Assembly (NCBI GenBank): GCA_020635915.1
Contig: JACJYU010000001.1
Span: 248,001-312,000 of the forward strand
DNA length: 64,000 bases
Source of the DNA: Flammeovirgaceae bacterium
GTDB lineage: Bacteria > Bacteroidota > Bacteroidia > Cytophagales > Cyclobacteriaceae
Direction of reading: 5' to 3'
Positions 37,858-46,571 of this stretch are shown piece by piece (positions within the stretch are counted from its first letter, which is position 1; every line of letters begins with the position of its first letter). The notes under the pieces were generated by a model. That model was not told the origin of the DNA, did not search any database, and saw only the letters and a list, made by a program, of their open reading frames with translations. Both the position numbers and the translations under genes were made by a program.

Positions 37858-37923
37858 TTCATCCTTTCCAAACCGGGAAGATTACGCGTTTTTTTTTACC
37901 TTCATAAGTTAAAAGGGCCCTGT

Positions 37924-40900
37924 ATGGAAAACACAGTCTTCTGGCACATTTACCGCTCAACGGCCTATAAGTATAGGAAATACAGGCGCAAACTTGAGCG
38001 GAGCATTGCCAACCATTCCTTTCAGAAATTCTCAAAAAGGAAACAACACCAATTAATACGCAAAGTTGAGCGGTTGAGGAACCGGTTGCGGGCACTTTCC
38101 CTACAACTTAAGGTCGCGGCTTCGGGCGCCACCCTGGCCATGGCCCTGGCCTGCGGACAGGCATCCGCACAATCCACCCTTGGCCCGTTTGCGTTTAACG
38201 GGAAGGACAACCCCCTGCGCCCTCCTCTTGAAACAGGCCAAAACTCCACGCCCGTACTGGTGGACTTTGACCAGGACGGGGACCTCGACCTTTTCGTGGG
38301 CACCTACGCCAGCAACGTGCTGTATTTTCAAAATGTGGGCAGCGCAACCCAACCCAAATACCTTAAGCCCGCCTTGGCCGATGATCCTTTTGAGAACACC
38401 ACCTTCCCTCCCACCTTTGGGTATGTTTCCCCCGCTTTGGCGGATTTGGACGGGGACGGGGATTTTGATTTGGTGGTGGCGGAACGGCAAGGCCTTCTTT
38501 ACTATTTTAAAAACAACAGCGGGAAATTTGCCCAGGAAACGGGCGCCAATAACCCGTTTGATGGGTTTGACCTGAGCGTTGCAGGCGCGGCATTCCCAAA
38601 GGTCACCTTTGCCGATATCGATGGCGATGGGGACCTGGACCTGTGGGCGGGAAGGGACCCGGCCTACGCTTCCAACATGGTGGAAATACGAAACAATGGC
38701 GATGGCACCTTTGCCCCGCCTTCGGTCCCGGCCTGGCCCAGTGTGTATTCCATTGACGTGTTCAACCCCGCCCCGGCCTTTGGGGATTTTGATGGCGATG
38801 GGGACCTTGACTTGGTCCTGGGGGAGGGCAATGGGACTTTAAGCTATTACAGGAACCAGGAGGTGGAAACGGGCACAATAGATTTCGTGGAGCAAACAGG
38901 GGCATGGGATGGCACGCTCGGAAATCCCTTTGACGGATTGGGCACCTACAATGACGCGGCCCCTACCCTGGCAGATGTGGATGGCGATGGGGACTTTGAT
39001 GTGGTGGTGGGCCTGCAATACCCCACCTATCCCTCCAACCAATTCGAGCCGGTACAATACTATATGAACCATGGCGGCAGCAACTTCACTTTGTTGAAGG
39101 ATTTAAAAAGCCCATTTGATGGCGTGGATGTTGGGGACAAGGCCATTGCCTCCTTTGCCGACACCGATAACGATGGCGATCTGGACGTGATAATGGGCGG
39201 TGATTTCAGTTATTTTGGCACCTACACCACATTTTATTCCTTCAACGATATCTCGGCCCCCAGTACACCCGTTCAATTTGAAAACACCACCGCGGCACTG
39301 GGCAACACACCTCCCTTTGGATATCAAAACGCACCGCTATATGCCCGGCCCATCTGGGCGGATTTGGATTTGGATGGCGATAAAGACCTGGTGATTGCCG
39401 ATAGCGGCTCACCAGACCGGTTCCTTTATTTTGAAAACCAAAACGGGACATTTGTTGAAAAACTGGCAACAGAAAATCCTTTCGATGGAATTTATTTTGG
39501 AAGCTACTATATCTATGCGGAGTTTGCGGATATAGACAATGACGGGGACCTTGATGCCTTCTTTTCCACCAGCTCCTTTATTTATTTTTATGAGGACGTA
39601 GGGACCGGGTCACCGCATGTGCCTGTATACCAGGCATCCACCTTAAATGGGGTCCTCACCATCACCGACTTCCAGGGCAACACTGGGTACCCAAAATTGG
39701 TGGATGTCGACCATGATGGCGACCTGGATGTGGTGGCGGGCACCTATCAGAAAATCCTTTTCTTTGAAAACAAAGGGAACAAAACGGTGGCCAATTTTAA
39801 ATTGGACATCCCCAACAACCCTTTCGCTTTTATGACCGACCCGGGCGACAACGTGGCCTCGTTGCTGGACGCGGACAAGGATGGGGATTTGGATTTGCTG
39901 GTGGGCCAGGCAAACGGGCGGTTTAAATACTTTGAAAACCAAAACCCCCCTCCCATCACCACCCCAGGCATCAGCGAAATGGTATACAACTTCGGCTCCG
40001 GTCCTTTGGTGGTGGATGCCGCCATGGCGGTATCCGACCCTGACAATGATTTGATTTCAAAGGCGGTGGTCACGCTACTGGGCTACCAGGTAGGAGATGT
40101 CTTGGCTTTTGTCCCCCAGGGTGGCGTTACCGGTACCTTCGACACCTCCACAGGCATCCTCACCCTCTCGGGGCTGGCCGCTGCAAGCACTTATCAGGAT
40201 GTGCTCAGGTCCATCACCTATGATTTTACGGGGGCCAAGCCCACGTCTTCCGGCAAAAAGGGCAATGCCATGGGCAAGACGATAGTGATAGGCAAAACCC
40301 TACAGTTCAGCGTGTTTGACGCAGACCTTACCCGGCCACAAACAAGCGTTATTGGCCTGGACCTGACTGTGGACAACGCCATCCCTTCCGTTGCCACTTC
40401 GCCCGGTACCTCCATTTTTGAAGGCACCGCAGTAGCCGTGGATGGCGCCATGACTGTAAGCGATGGGGACGATGCGGACTTATCGGGGGCCACGGCCACC
40501 CTCTCACAAACCAACTTTGTTCCGGGGGAAGACATCCTCTCGTTTTCCGACCAGAATGGCATCTCAGGGGCGTACAACCCCACCACCGGCACCTTAATGC
40601 TTACCGGGGTGGCGAGCGTTGCCAATTACCAGGCAGCCTTGAGAAGCGTTTTATATGAAAATATTTCGAACTCACCTACGGCCGGCAACCGTATGGTTGG
40701 GTTTATGGTGGACGATGGGGAATCCCTGAGCAACCTGGCCGAAAAGGAAGTGTCCATCGGTACCTCAGGAAAACCCCCTTCCGGGGAAATCATCGTTAGG
40801 AATGGCATCTCCCCCAACCAGGATGGGTTCAATGACGCTTTCCGCATCGAGAACATCACTACCCTGGCACCCGAAAACAAGGTGTCCATTTACAACCGGT

Positions 40901-41070
40901 GGGGCGACAAAGTGTTCGAAGTGGACAATTACGACAACAACGATCCCAAAAAAAGGTTTAATGGCACCAGCGACAAAGGCAAGGACCTGCCCAGTGGGGT
41001 GTATTTTTATAAAATCGAGTTTTTAAATGGCAATCCCACGATGGCCGGGTACCTGACACTGAAGCGATAA
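37924..41070 (+). CDS. FG-GAP/VCBS-repeat surface protein with basic N-terminal extension and T9SS type B CTD
   Basis: The 1048-residue protein starts with about 60 strongly basic residues (KYRKYRRKLERS, RKVERLRNRLR), then a hydrophobic segment and signal-peptidase-like end (ATLAMALACGQASAQ). FG-GAP/VCBS repeats fill about 85-660 (VDFDQDGDLDLFVG, ADLDGDGDFDLVVA). Two cadherin-like repeats share the TYQDVLRSITYDF / NYQAALRSVLYEN pattern. The C-terminus is the type B CTD (GISPNQDGFNDAF, IYNRWGDKVFEVDNYDNN, GYLTLKR). A shorter start at an in-frame TTG near 38083 would give a normal signal peptide, so the basic extension could be untranslated. T9SS export is inferred from the CTD and from the PorP/SprF gene next door. 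Confidence 0.9.
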   Translation: MENTVFWHIYRSTAYKYRKYRRKLERSIANHSFQKFSKRKQHQLIRKVERLRNRLRALSLQLKVAASGATLAMALACGQASAQSTLGPFAFNGKDNPLRPPLETGQNSTPVLVDFDQDGDLDLFVGTYASNVLYFQNVGSATQPKYLKPALADDPFENTTFPPTFGYVSPALADLDGDGDFDLVVAERQGLLYYFKNNSGKFAQETGANNPFDGFDLSVAGAAFPKVTFADIDGDGDLDLWAGRDPAYASNMVEIRNNGDGTFAPPSVPAWPSVYSIDVFNPAPAFGDFDGDGDLDLVLGEGNGTLSYYRNQEVETGTIDFVEQTGAWDGTLGNPFDGLGTYNDAAPTLADVDGDGDFDVVVGLQYPTYPSNQFEPVQYYMNHGGSNFTLLKDLKSPFDGVDVGDKAIASFADTDNDGDLDVIMGGDFSYFGTYTTFYSFNDISAPSTPVQFENTTAALGNTPPFGYQNAPLYARPIWADLDLDGDKDLVIADSGSPDRFLYFENQNGTFVEKLATENPFDGIYFGSYYIYAEFADIDNDGDLDAFFSTSSFIYFYEDVGTGSPHVPVYQASTLNGVLTITDFQGNTGYPKLVDVDHDGDLDVVAGTYQKILFFENKGNKTVANFKLDIPNNPFAFMTDPGDNVASLLDADKDGDLDLLVGQANGRFKYFENQNPPPITTPGISEMVYNFGSGPLVVDAAMAVSDPDNDLISKAVVTLLGYQVGDVLAFVPQGGVTGTFDTSTGILTLSGLAAASTYQDVLRSITYDFTGAKPTSSGKKGNAMGKTIVIGKTLQFSVFDADLTRPQTSVIGLDLTVDNAIPSVATSPGTSIFEGTAVAVDGAMTVSDGDDADLSGATATLSQTNFVPGEDILSFSDQNGISGAYNPTTGTLMLTGVASVANYQAALRSVLYENISNSPTAGNRMVGFMVDDGESLSNLAEKEVSIGTSGKPPSGEIIVRNGISPNQDGFNDAFRIENITTLAPENKVSIYNRWGDKVFEVDNYDNNDPKKRFNGTSDKGKDLPSGVYFYKIEFLNGNPTMAGYLTLKR

Positions 41071-41190
41071 CACCGAAAATTGCGTATTTTAATGGTTTTG
41101 TAAGTAGATATTCCATAATTGCCCTCTTTTAACTAAAACCTATCCCATAATTTTATACCTTTAATTGACGAAGCATCCTGTCCTGTTGCC

Positions 41191-42102
41191 ATGAAAAAAA
41201 CCATACTTGTACTCCTCGCCAGCGTAAGCTTTGTCAGCCTGTGTTTTGCGCAACAAGACCCTCTGTACTCGCAGTACATCAACAACCCGATGGTGATCAA
41301 CCCGGCTTATGCCGGATTGAATAATAACCTGAACGCATCGCTCTCCTATCGCACCCAGTGGGGCGGGTTTGAAGGAAACCCCACTACTGTAAATGTAAAC
41401 GGCCATATCTCATTGGTGGACAACCGGGTGGGCGCAGGCGTGCTTATCGTGCAAGACAAGATCGGGAATATTACCAACACGGAATTCCAGGTGGCGGGGT
41501 CTTATAAACTGCAGTTGGAAGACATGGTGTTTAGCTTTGGCATGCAGGCCGGGGTCATCAACTTCCGGAGCGACTTTAGCCAATTGAACCTGGCCGACCC
41601 GGGCGACCCTGCCTTTTCCGGAAACGAAAACCTGAGCAAGCCCAACATCGGTGCCGGTGCGGCCGTCAAAAGCGAGAGGTTCTTTGTAGGCTTGTCCGTG
41701 CCCCGGCTCTTGAGCACTACTTTTAAAAGCAGCCAGGGCGAGCAGTTTGATTTGTACGACCAGCATTTTTACCTTTTTGGGGCCTACGTGTTCAATATGG
41801 GCACCCGCATCCGGTTAAAGCCGGGGGTCTTGTTTAAATCGGTAAAAGGCTCCCCTTTGTCCACCGACCTCAACTTCAATGTGAATATCGACCAATTGTA
41901 CACGGCCGGGGTGTTCACCCGCAATTTCAATACCTATGGGCTGCAATTGCAGGCCCTGCTGAAAGACCAGTTCAGACTGGGGTACACCTTTGAAATACCC
42001 ACTGCCAGTTCTGTAGGCACCCAGTTCAACACCCACGAAATCATGCTGGGGATCAAGATGTCCGTGCTAAGCTTCCACGAGCGGTCCATCAGCAATTTCT
42101 AG
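41191..42102 (+). CDS. PorP/SprF-family type IX secretion system outer-membrane protein
   Basis: The 303-residue protein has a signal peptide (KKTILVLLASVSFVSLCFAQ) and the diagnostic start QQDPLYSQYINNPMVINPAYAG followed by LSYRTQWGGFEGNP. The remainder is beta-barrel-like with alternating strands and ends in MLGIKMSVLSFHERSISNF. PorP/SprF proteins act with T9SS; SprF of Flavobacterium is needed for secretion of the type B cargo SprB. Its position directly after four type B cargo genes, 120 bp downstream, makes it their likely cognate partner. Confidence 0.93.
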   Translation: MKKTILVLLASVSFVSLCFAQQDPLYSQYINNPMVINPAYAGLNNNLNASLSYRTQWGGFEGNPTTVNVNGHISLVDNRVGAGVLIVQDKIGNITNTEFQVAGSYKLQLEDMVFSFGMQAGVINFRSDFSQLNLADPGDPAFSGNENLSKPNIGAGAAVKSERFFVGLSVPRLLSTTFKSSQGEQFDLYDQHFYLFGAYVFNMGTRIRLKPGVLFKSVKGSPLSTDLNFNVNIDQLYTAGVFTRNFNTYGLQLQALLKDQFRLGYTFEIPTASSVGTQFNTHEIMLGIKMSVLSFHERSISNF

Positions 42103-42168
42103 CCATTTTCATGGTTTAATGGCCATCCAGAAGAACCTTTTGCCGAAATTGGTGTTTTTCCTGTAATC

Positions 42169-42579
42169 ATGAAGGTAGCGGTATCCCGAAAGGAACATTT
42201 TAATGCGGCCCACCGGTTGTACAACCCGGATTGGACGGACGAAAAAAACGACCAGGTCTTTGGAAAGTGCAATAACCCCAACTACCATGGCCATAATTAC
42301 GAATTAATTGTAACCATTACGGGCGAACCCGACTCTACTACTGGGTATGTGTATGATATGAAGGCACTGAGCGACATTATTAAAAAGCATATCACCCAAC
42401 CGTTTGACCATAAAAACTTAAACCTTGACGTTGCCCATTTTAAAGCCCTAAACCCCACCGCGGAAAACATTGCCATTGTGATCTGGAGGATATTGAGGCA
42501 ACAGGTAGACATTCGATATGACCTTAAAATCAAACTCTATGAGACAGAAAGAAATTTCGTTGAATATCCGGCCCATTGA
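42169..42579 (+). CDS. 6-pyruvoyltetrahydropterin synthase/QueD family enzyme
   Basis: The 136-residue enzyme has the zinc-binding and catalytic motifs of the family: FNAAHRLYN, CNNPNYHGHNYELIVTI, and FDHKNLNLD. The motif with Cys five residues before HGH resembles PTPS-type enzymes more than QueD of E. coli. Both use dihydroneopterin triphosphate, the product of FolE, which is encoded by the overlapping next gene. It therefore makes either a tetrahydropterin cofactor or the queuosine precursor; the choice between these is not settled by sequence. Confidence 0.88.
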   Translation: MKVAVSRKEHFNAAHRLYNPDWTDEKNDQVFGKCNNPNYHGHNYELIVTITGEPDSTTGYVYDMKALSDIIKKHITQPFDHKNLNLDVAHFKALNPTAENIAIVIWRILRQQVDIRYDLKIKLYETERNFVEYPAH

Positions 42580-43228
42580 CCCTCTGGACGAGGAGTTTGA
42601 TGACGACCATATCCTTTCCTCCTGGGAGACCCCGGTAAGGGCAGACGCCTTTGTCCTGGATGACGACCAAAAGGTGGACAAGATAGAAAAGCATTTCAGG
42701 GAGATCATGAACATCCTGGGCCTGGACCTGAATGACGACAGCTTGTCGGGCACCCCCCGGAGGGTGGCCAAGATGTACGTCAAAGAGGTATTCAGCGGCC
42801 TGAACCCCAAAAACAGGCCCACCGCGCGCCTGTTTGACAACAAATACAACTACGACCAAATGCTGGTGGAAAAAGACATCACTTTTTACAGCCATTGCGA
42901 GCACCATTTCGTGCCCATATACGGAAAGGCGCATGTGGCTTATTTCTCCAGCGGCAAGGTGATAGGCCTTTCCAAAATCAACAGGATCGTGCAGTACTAC
43001 GCCAAAAGGCCACAAGTGCAGGAGCGCCTGACGGTGCAGATAGGCAAGGAATTGGAAAGGGCATTGAATACCCGGGACGTGGGCGTGGTGATGGACGCCA
43101 ACCACATGTGCGTGGCCTCCAGGGGCGTGGGCGACACCAACAGCAAAACCGGAACGGCCTATTTTTCGGGCAAGTTCAAGGACGAAAACATAAAGAGGGA
43201 GTTTCTCAATTATATCAACAGCAAATAA
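42539..43228 (+). CDS. folE: GTP cyclohydrolase I
   Basis: The enzyme converts GTP to dihydroneopterin triphosphate, the entry to folate and pterin pathways. From the ATG at 42539 it is 229 residues; an in-frame ATG at 42518 adds seven. Core motifs are LSGTPRRVAKMYVKEVF, the zinc ligands in YSHCEHHFVPIYGKAHVAY, VIGLSKINRIV, and MCVASRGVGDTNSKT. Its start overlaps the end of the PTPS/QueD gene by about 41 bp in another frame, so the two are co-transcribed and probably translationally coupled. Confidence 0.95.
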   Translation: MRQKEISLNIRPIDPLDEEFDDDHILSSWETPVRADAFVLDDDQKVDKIEKHFREIMNILGLDLNDDSLSGTPRRVAKMYVKEVFSGLNPKNRPTARLFDNKYNYDQMLVEKDITFYSHCEHHFVPIYGKAHVAYFSSGKVIGLSKINRIVQYYAKRPQVQERLTVQIGKELERALNTRDVGVVMDANHMCVASRGVGDTNSKTGTAYFSGKFKDENIKREFLNYINSK

Positions 43229-43244
43229 GGACAAGCCCCTGCAA

Positions 43245-43269
43245 CGGGCCGGGTAGGCACAGGGGCCAC
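43245..43269 (+). terminator. Possible hairpin after folE
   Basis: The inverted repeat GCCCCTG/CAGGGGC brackets an 18-base GC-rich loop just after the folE stop, within about 43234-43268. There is no T tract, so it is a weak terminator candidate. Confidence 0.25.
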
Positions 43270-43398
43270 TGATAGGCCTAAAACCTTTCTCCCCCTTTAA
43301 GTGGTTTGATGGTAAAAATCAGCCCAAGACTTTATTTCCTGGTTCCAAAATCACCTCCCTTTTTAGTAGTTTAGCACTTCAACCAAGACTACTGCATT

Positions 43399-45963
43399 AT
43401 GGTGTTTGATTTAGACATGATCAGGGCTGTATACAAGGCAATGCCCGGCCGCATAGCAAAGGCAAGGAAAATGGTCGGAAGGCCCCTTACCCTCACGGAA
43501 AAAATCCTTTACTCCCACCTACACACCGACCAGCCCCTAGGGAAGTTCGAACGGGGCAAGTCCTACGTGGAGTTTAGCCCCGACCGCGTGGCCATGCAGG
43601 ACGCCACCGCCCAGATGGCGTTGCTGCAATTTATGTCTGCGGGCATCCCCAAAGTAAAAGTGCCCTCCACCGTCCACTGCGACCACCTCATCCTGGCAAA
43701 AGAAGGGGCAAAAAAAGACCTTAAGGATTCCATCACCGCCAGCGGTGAAGTGTTCAATTTTCTGGAATCGGTATCCAACAAATACGGCATAGGGTTTTGG
43801 AAGCCCGGGGCCGGCATCATCCACCAGGTAGTGCTCGAAAACTATGCTTTTCCCGGGGGCATGATGATAGGCACCGACTCCCATACGGTAAATGCAGGAG
43901 GCCTGGGCATGATCGCCATAGGCGTGGGCGGTGCCGATGCCGTGGACGTGATGGCAGGCATGCCCTGGGAGCTCAAGTTCCCCAAATTGATTGGCGTGAA
44001 GCTTACAGGAAAGCTCAATGGCTGGACAGCCTCCAAAGACGTGATTTTGAAAGTAGCCGGCATCCTCACCGTAAAAGGAGGCACCGGGGCGGTAGTGGAA
44101 TATTTTGGGCCGGGCGCCAACAGCCTGTCGTGCACGGGCAAAGGCACCATCTGCAACATGGGTGCTGAAATCGGGGCCACCACTTCCACATTCGGCTATG
44201 ACGAAAAAATGGCCGACTACCTGCGTGGCACAGGGAGAAAAGAGGTGGCCGCACTTGCCGACAAAATCAAGGAGCACCTAACGGGCGACCCGGAGGTATA
44301 TGCCCATCCGGAAAAATATTTCGACCAGGTAATTGAAATAGATTTGTCCAAACTGGAGCCACACGTCAACGGCCCCTTTACGCCAGACCGCGCCATTCCT
44401 ATTTCCAAATTTGCCGAAGAGGTAAAAACCAACAACTGGCCACAACGGCTGGAGGTGGGACTGATCGGGTCGTGCACCAATTCGTCTTACGAGGATATTT
44501 CCAGGTCTGCGTCCCTGGCCAAACAGGCGGTGGACAAAAAGTTGAAAGCAAAAGCCGAGTTTACCATTACCCCGGGCTCGGAGATGGTGCGGTACACGGT
44601 GGACAGGGACGGGTACCTCGGGATTTTTGAAAAAATGGGCGGGGTGGTATTGGCCAATGCGTGTGGCCCTTGCATCGGTCAATGGGCCAGGCACTCCACA
44701 GACCCCAATAGGAAAAATTCCATTATCACTTCCTTTAACCGGAACTTCGCCAAGCGGAACGATGGGAACCCCAACACCCACGCCTTCGTGGCCTCACCGG
44801 AAATCACCACGGCCTTTGCCATTGCCGGTGACCTCACCTTTAACCCCCTTACCGACAAGCTTACCAACGAAGAAGGCGAGCAGGTGATGCTGGACGAGCC
44901 CCATGGCGTGGAGTTTCCGCCACGGGGGTTTGACGTGAAAGACCCGGGGTACCTCGCCCCTGCCAAAGATGGCAGTAAGGTGAAAGTAAACATTGCGGAC
45001 GGCTCCAAACGCCTGCAGGCCCTGGCGCCATTCAAGCCCTGGGATGGGAAAAACCTGATGGGGATGAAGTTGCTCATCAAGGCCAAAGGAAAATGCACCA
45101 CCGACCACATCTCCATGGCAGGGCCATGGTTGCGGTTCAGGGGCCACCTTGACAACATCTCCAACAATACCCTGACAGGGGCCGTCAATTTCTTCAATGA
45201 CAAGACCGACAGCGTAAAGAACCAACTTACCGGCCAATACGGCCCCGTGCCCGACACCCAGCGTGCCTACAAAAAGGCTGGCATCCCCACCATCGTGGTG
45301 GGCGACCACAACTACGGGGAAGGGTCTTCCAGGGAACATGCGGCCATGCAGCCACGCCACCTGGGCGTAAGGGTGATTTTGGTGAAATCCTTCGCCCGCA
45401 TCCACGAGACCAACCTGAAGAAACAGGGAATGTTGGGGCTCACCTTCGCCAACGAAGCCGATTACAACAAGGTGAAGGAGGACGACACCATCGACATCAT
45501 CGACCTTGAAAGCTTCGCGCCCAACAAACCACTGACTTTGGTGTTGAACCACTCCGATGGCAGCAAGGATACCATCAAGGCCAACCACACCTACAATGAA
45601 GGGCAAATAGGGTGGTTTAAGGCGGGTTCGGCCCTGAACCTGATTGCCAAATCACCCGGACAGGCCAAACCAAAAAAGAAAACGGCCGTAAAGAAAAAGG
45701 TGGCCGTCAAACGGAAGGCCAGGAAAAAGACGGTTAAAAAGGCATCGGCCAGGAAGGCAAAAAAAGTGGCGCCAAAGAAGAAGGCAAAAAAGGCCGCAGC
45801 CAGGAAACCGAAGAAAAAAGCACAGAAGGCGGTAAAAAAAGCCGTGCGCAAAGCGGCAAAAAAAGGCAAGCCGGCTAAAAGGGCTGCCCGTAAAGCAGCG
45901 GGGAAAACCGTGCGGAAAGCAGCAAGAAAAGTAAAAAAGAAAGCCAACAAGAAGAGGAGGTAA
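43399..45963 (+). CDS. acn: Aconitate hydratase with a histone H1-like basic C-terminal tail
   Basis: Residues 1 to about 755 are a complete mitochondrial-type aconitase, which interconverts citrate and isocitrate in the TCA cycle. The [4Fe-4S] cysteines are in IGSCTNSSYEDI and NACGPCIGQWARH; substrate-binding motifs include GTDSHTVNAGG, TSFNRNF and GEGSSREHAA. After NLIAKSPGQ comes a ~99-residue tail made only of Lys, Arg, Ala, Val, Thr, Ser, Pro, Gly, Gln and Asn, with no acidic residue (for example KKASARKAKKVAPKKKAKK). The tail is in the same unbroken frame and resembles bacterial histone H1-like proteins. It should bind nucleic acid, which is an inference. Ferritin follows 2 bp downstream. 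Confidence 0.95.
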   Translation: MVFDLDMIRAVYKAMPGRIAKARKMVGRPLTLTEKILYSHLHTDQPLGKFERGKSYVEFSPDRVAMQDATAQMALLQFMSAGIPKVKVPSTVHCDHLILAKEGAKKDLKDSITASGEVFNFLESVSNKYGIGFWKPGAGIIHQVVLENYAFPGGMMIGTDSHTVNAGGLGMIAIGVGGADAVDVMAGMPWELKFPKLIGVKLTGKLNGWTASKDVILKVAGILTVKGGTGAVVEYFGPGANSLSCTGKGTICNMGAEIGATTSTFGYDEKMADYLRGTGRKEVAALADKIKEHLTGDPEVYAHPEKYFDQVIEIDLSKLEPHVNGPFTPDRAIPISKFAEEVKTNNWPQRLEVGLIGSCTNSSYEDISRSASLAKQAVDKKLKAKAEFTITPGSEMVRYTVDRDGYLGIFEKMGGVVLANACGPCIGQWARHSTDPNRKNSIITSFNRNFAKRNDGNPNTHAFVASPEITTAFAIAGDLTFNPLTDKLTNEEGEQVMLDEPHGVEFPPRGFDVKDPGYLAPAKDGSKVKVNIADGSKRLQALAPFKPWDGKNLMGMKLLIKAKGKCTTDHISMAGPWLRFRGHLDNISNNTLTGAVNFFNDKTDSVKNQLTGQYGPVPDTQRAYKKAGIPTIVVGDHNYGEGSSREHAAMQPRHLGVRVILVKSFARIHETNLKKQGMLGLTFANEADYNKVKEDDTIDIIDLESFAPNKPLTLVLNHSDGSKDTIKANHTYNEGQIGWFKAGSALNLIAKSPGQAKPKKKTAVKKKVAVKRKARKKTVKKASARKAKKVAPKKKAKKAAARKPKKKAQKAVKKAVRKAAKKGKPAKRAARKAAGKTVRKAARKVKKKANKKRR

Positions 45964-45965
45964 AT

Positions 45966-46523
45966 ATGAAAAAGCAAACGAAGCCAATGATCACCCCTAC
46001 CCGGTCCATCACCAAAGAAACGGAGGCATTGCTCAATGAGCAGATCATCCTGGAGGGCCAGGCATCTGCTTATTATCTGTCGATGGCATCGTGGTGCGAG
46101 ACCCAGGGCTATGATACGTCCAGCCGGTTTCTCTATCATCATTCGGAAGAAGAAAGGATGCACATGCTCAAGCTTTTCAAGTACATCAACACGGCAGGGG
46201 GGCATGCCCTTCAACCGGAAATGACCCGGATCAAACATTCCTTTAAAAGCCTGAGGGAAGTTTTCGACCTTACCCTGGACCATGAGATTACCGTTACCAA
46301 ATCAATCAACGAGTTGGTGGACCATTGCTTTAAAACCAAGGATTTTGCCACTTTCAACTTTTTGCAATGGTTTGTAAACGAACAGCGTGAAGAGGAAACG
46401 CTGGCACGCAGGGCAGTTGAATTGTTTGAGCTGATAGGTGAAGAGGGCGTGGGGCTGTTTATGATCGATCAGGAAATTGGAAAACTGGAAGCGTATGCCT
46501 CCAAAGTGTCGCAAGCGGGTTAG
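45966..46523 (+). CDS. Ferritin
   Basis: The 185-residue protein is a non-haem ferritin that stores iron. The ferroxidase-centre pattern is present: LLNEQIILEGQASAYYLSMASW, the E-x-x-H type pair in HHSEEERMHMLKL, and FLQWFVNEQREEETLARR. It begins 2 bp after the aconitase stop, so it is almost surely on the same transcript. Coupling of an iron-sulfur enzyme with an iron store suggests shared iron control. A bidirectional hairpin follows it. Confidence 0.93.
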   Translation: MKKQTKPMITPTRSITKETEALLNEQIILEGQASAYYLSMASWCETQGYDTSSRFLYHHSEEERMHMLKLFKYINTAGGHALQPEMTRIKHSFKSLREVFDLTLDHEITVTKSINELVDHCFKTKDFATFNFLQWFVNEQREEETLARRAVELFELIGEEGVGLFMIDQEIGKLEAYASKVSQAG

Positions 46524-46566
46524 TTTCAGGTTTCAGGTTTAAAGTTTAAGGTTTGAAACCTGAAAC
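46523..46566. terminator. Hairpin of GGTTTCA-type repeats between convergent ferritin and Nudix genes
   Basis: GTTTCAGGTTT (46523-46533, again at 46530-46540) pairs with AAACCTGAAAC (46556-46566). The hairpin sits exactly between two convergent genes and could end both transcripts. It is built from the same heptamer repeats found elsewhere in the window. Confidence 0.5.
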
Positions 46567-46571
46567 TTTAC

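Noticed and set aside
42518..42579. Frameshift or misassembly at the queD/folE overlap
   Set aside because: Both proteins are full length with intact ends; a ~41-bp overlap is a normal coupled arrangement.
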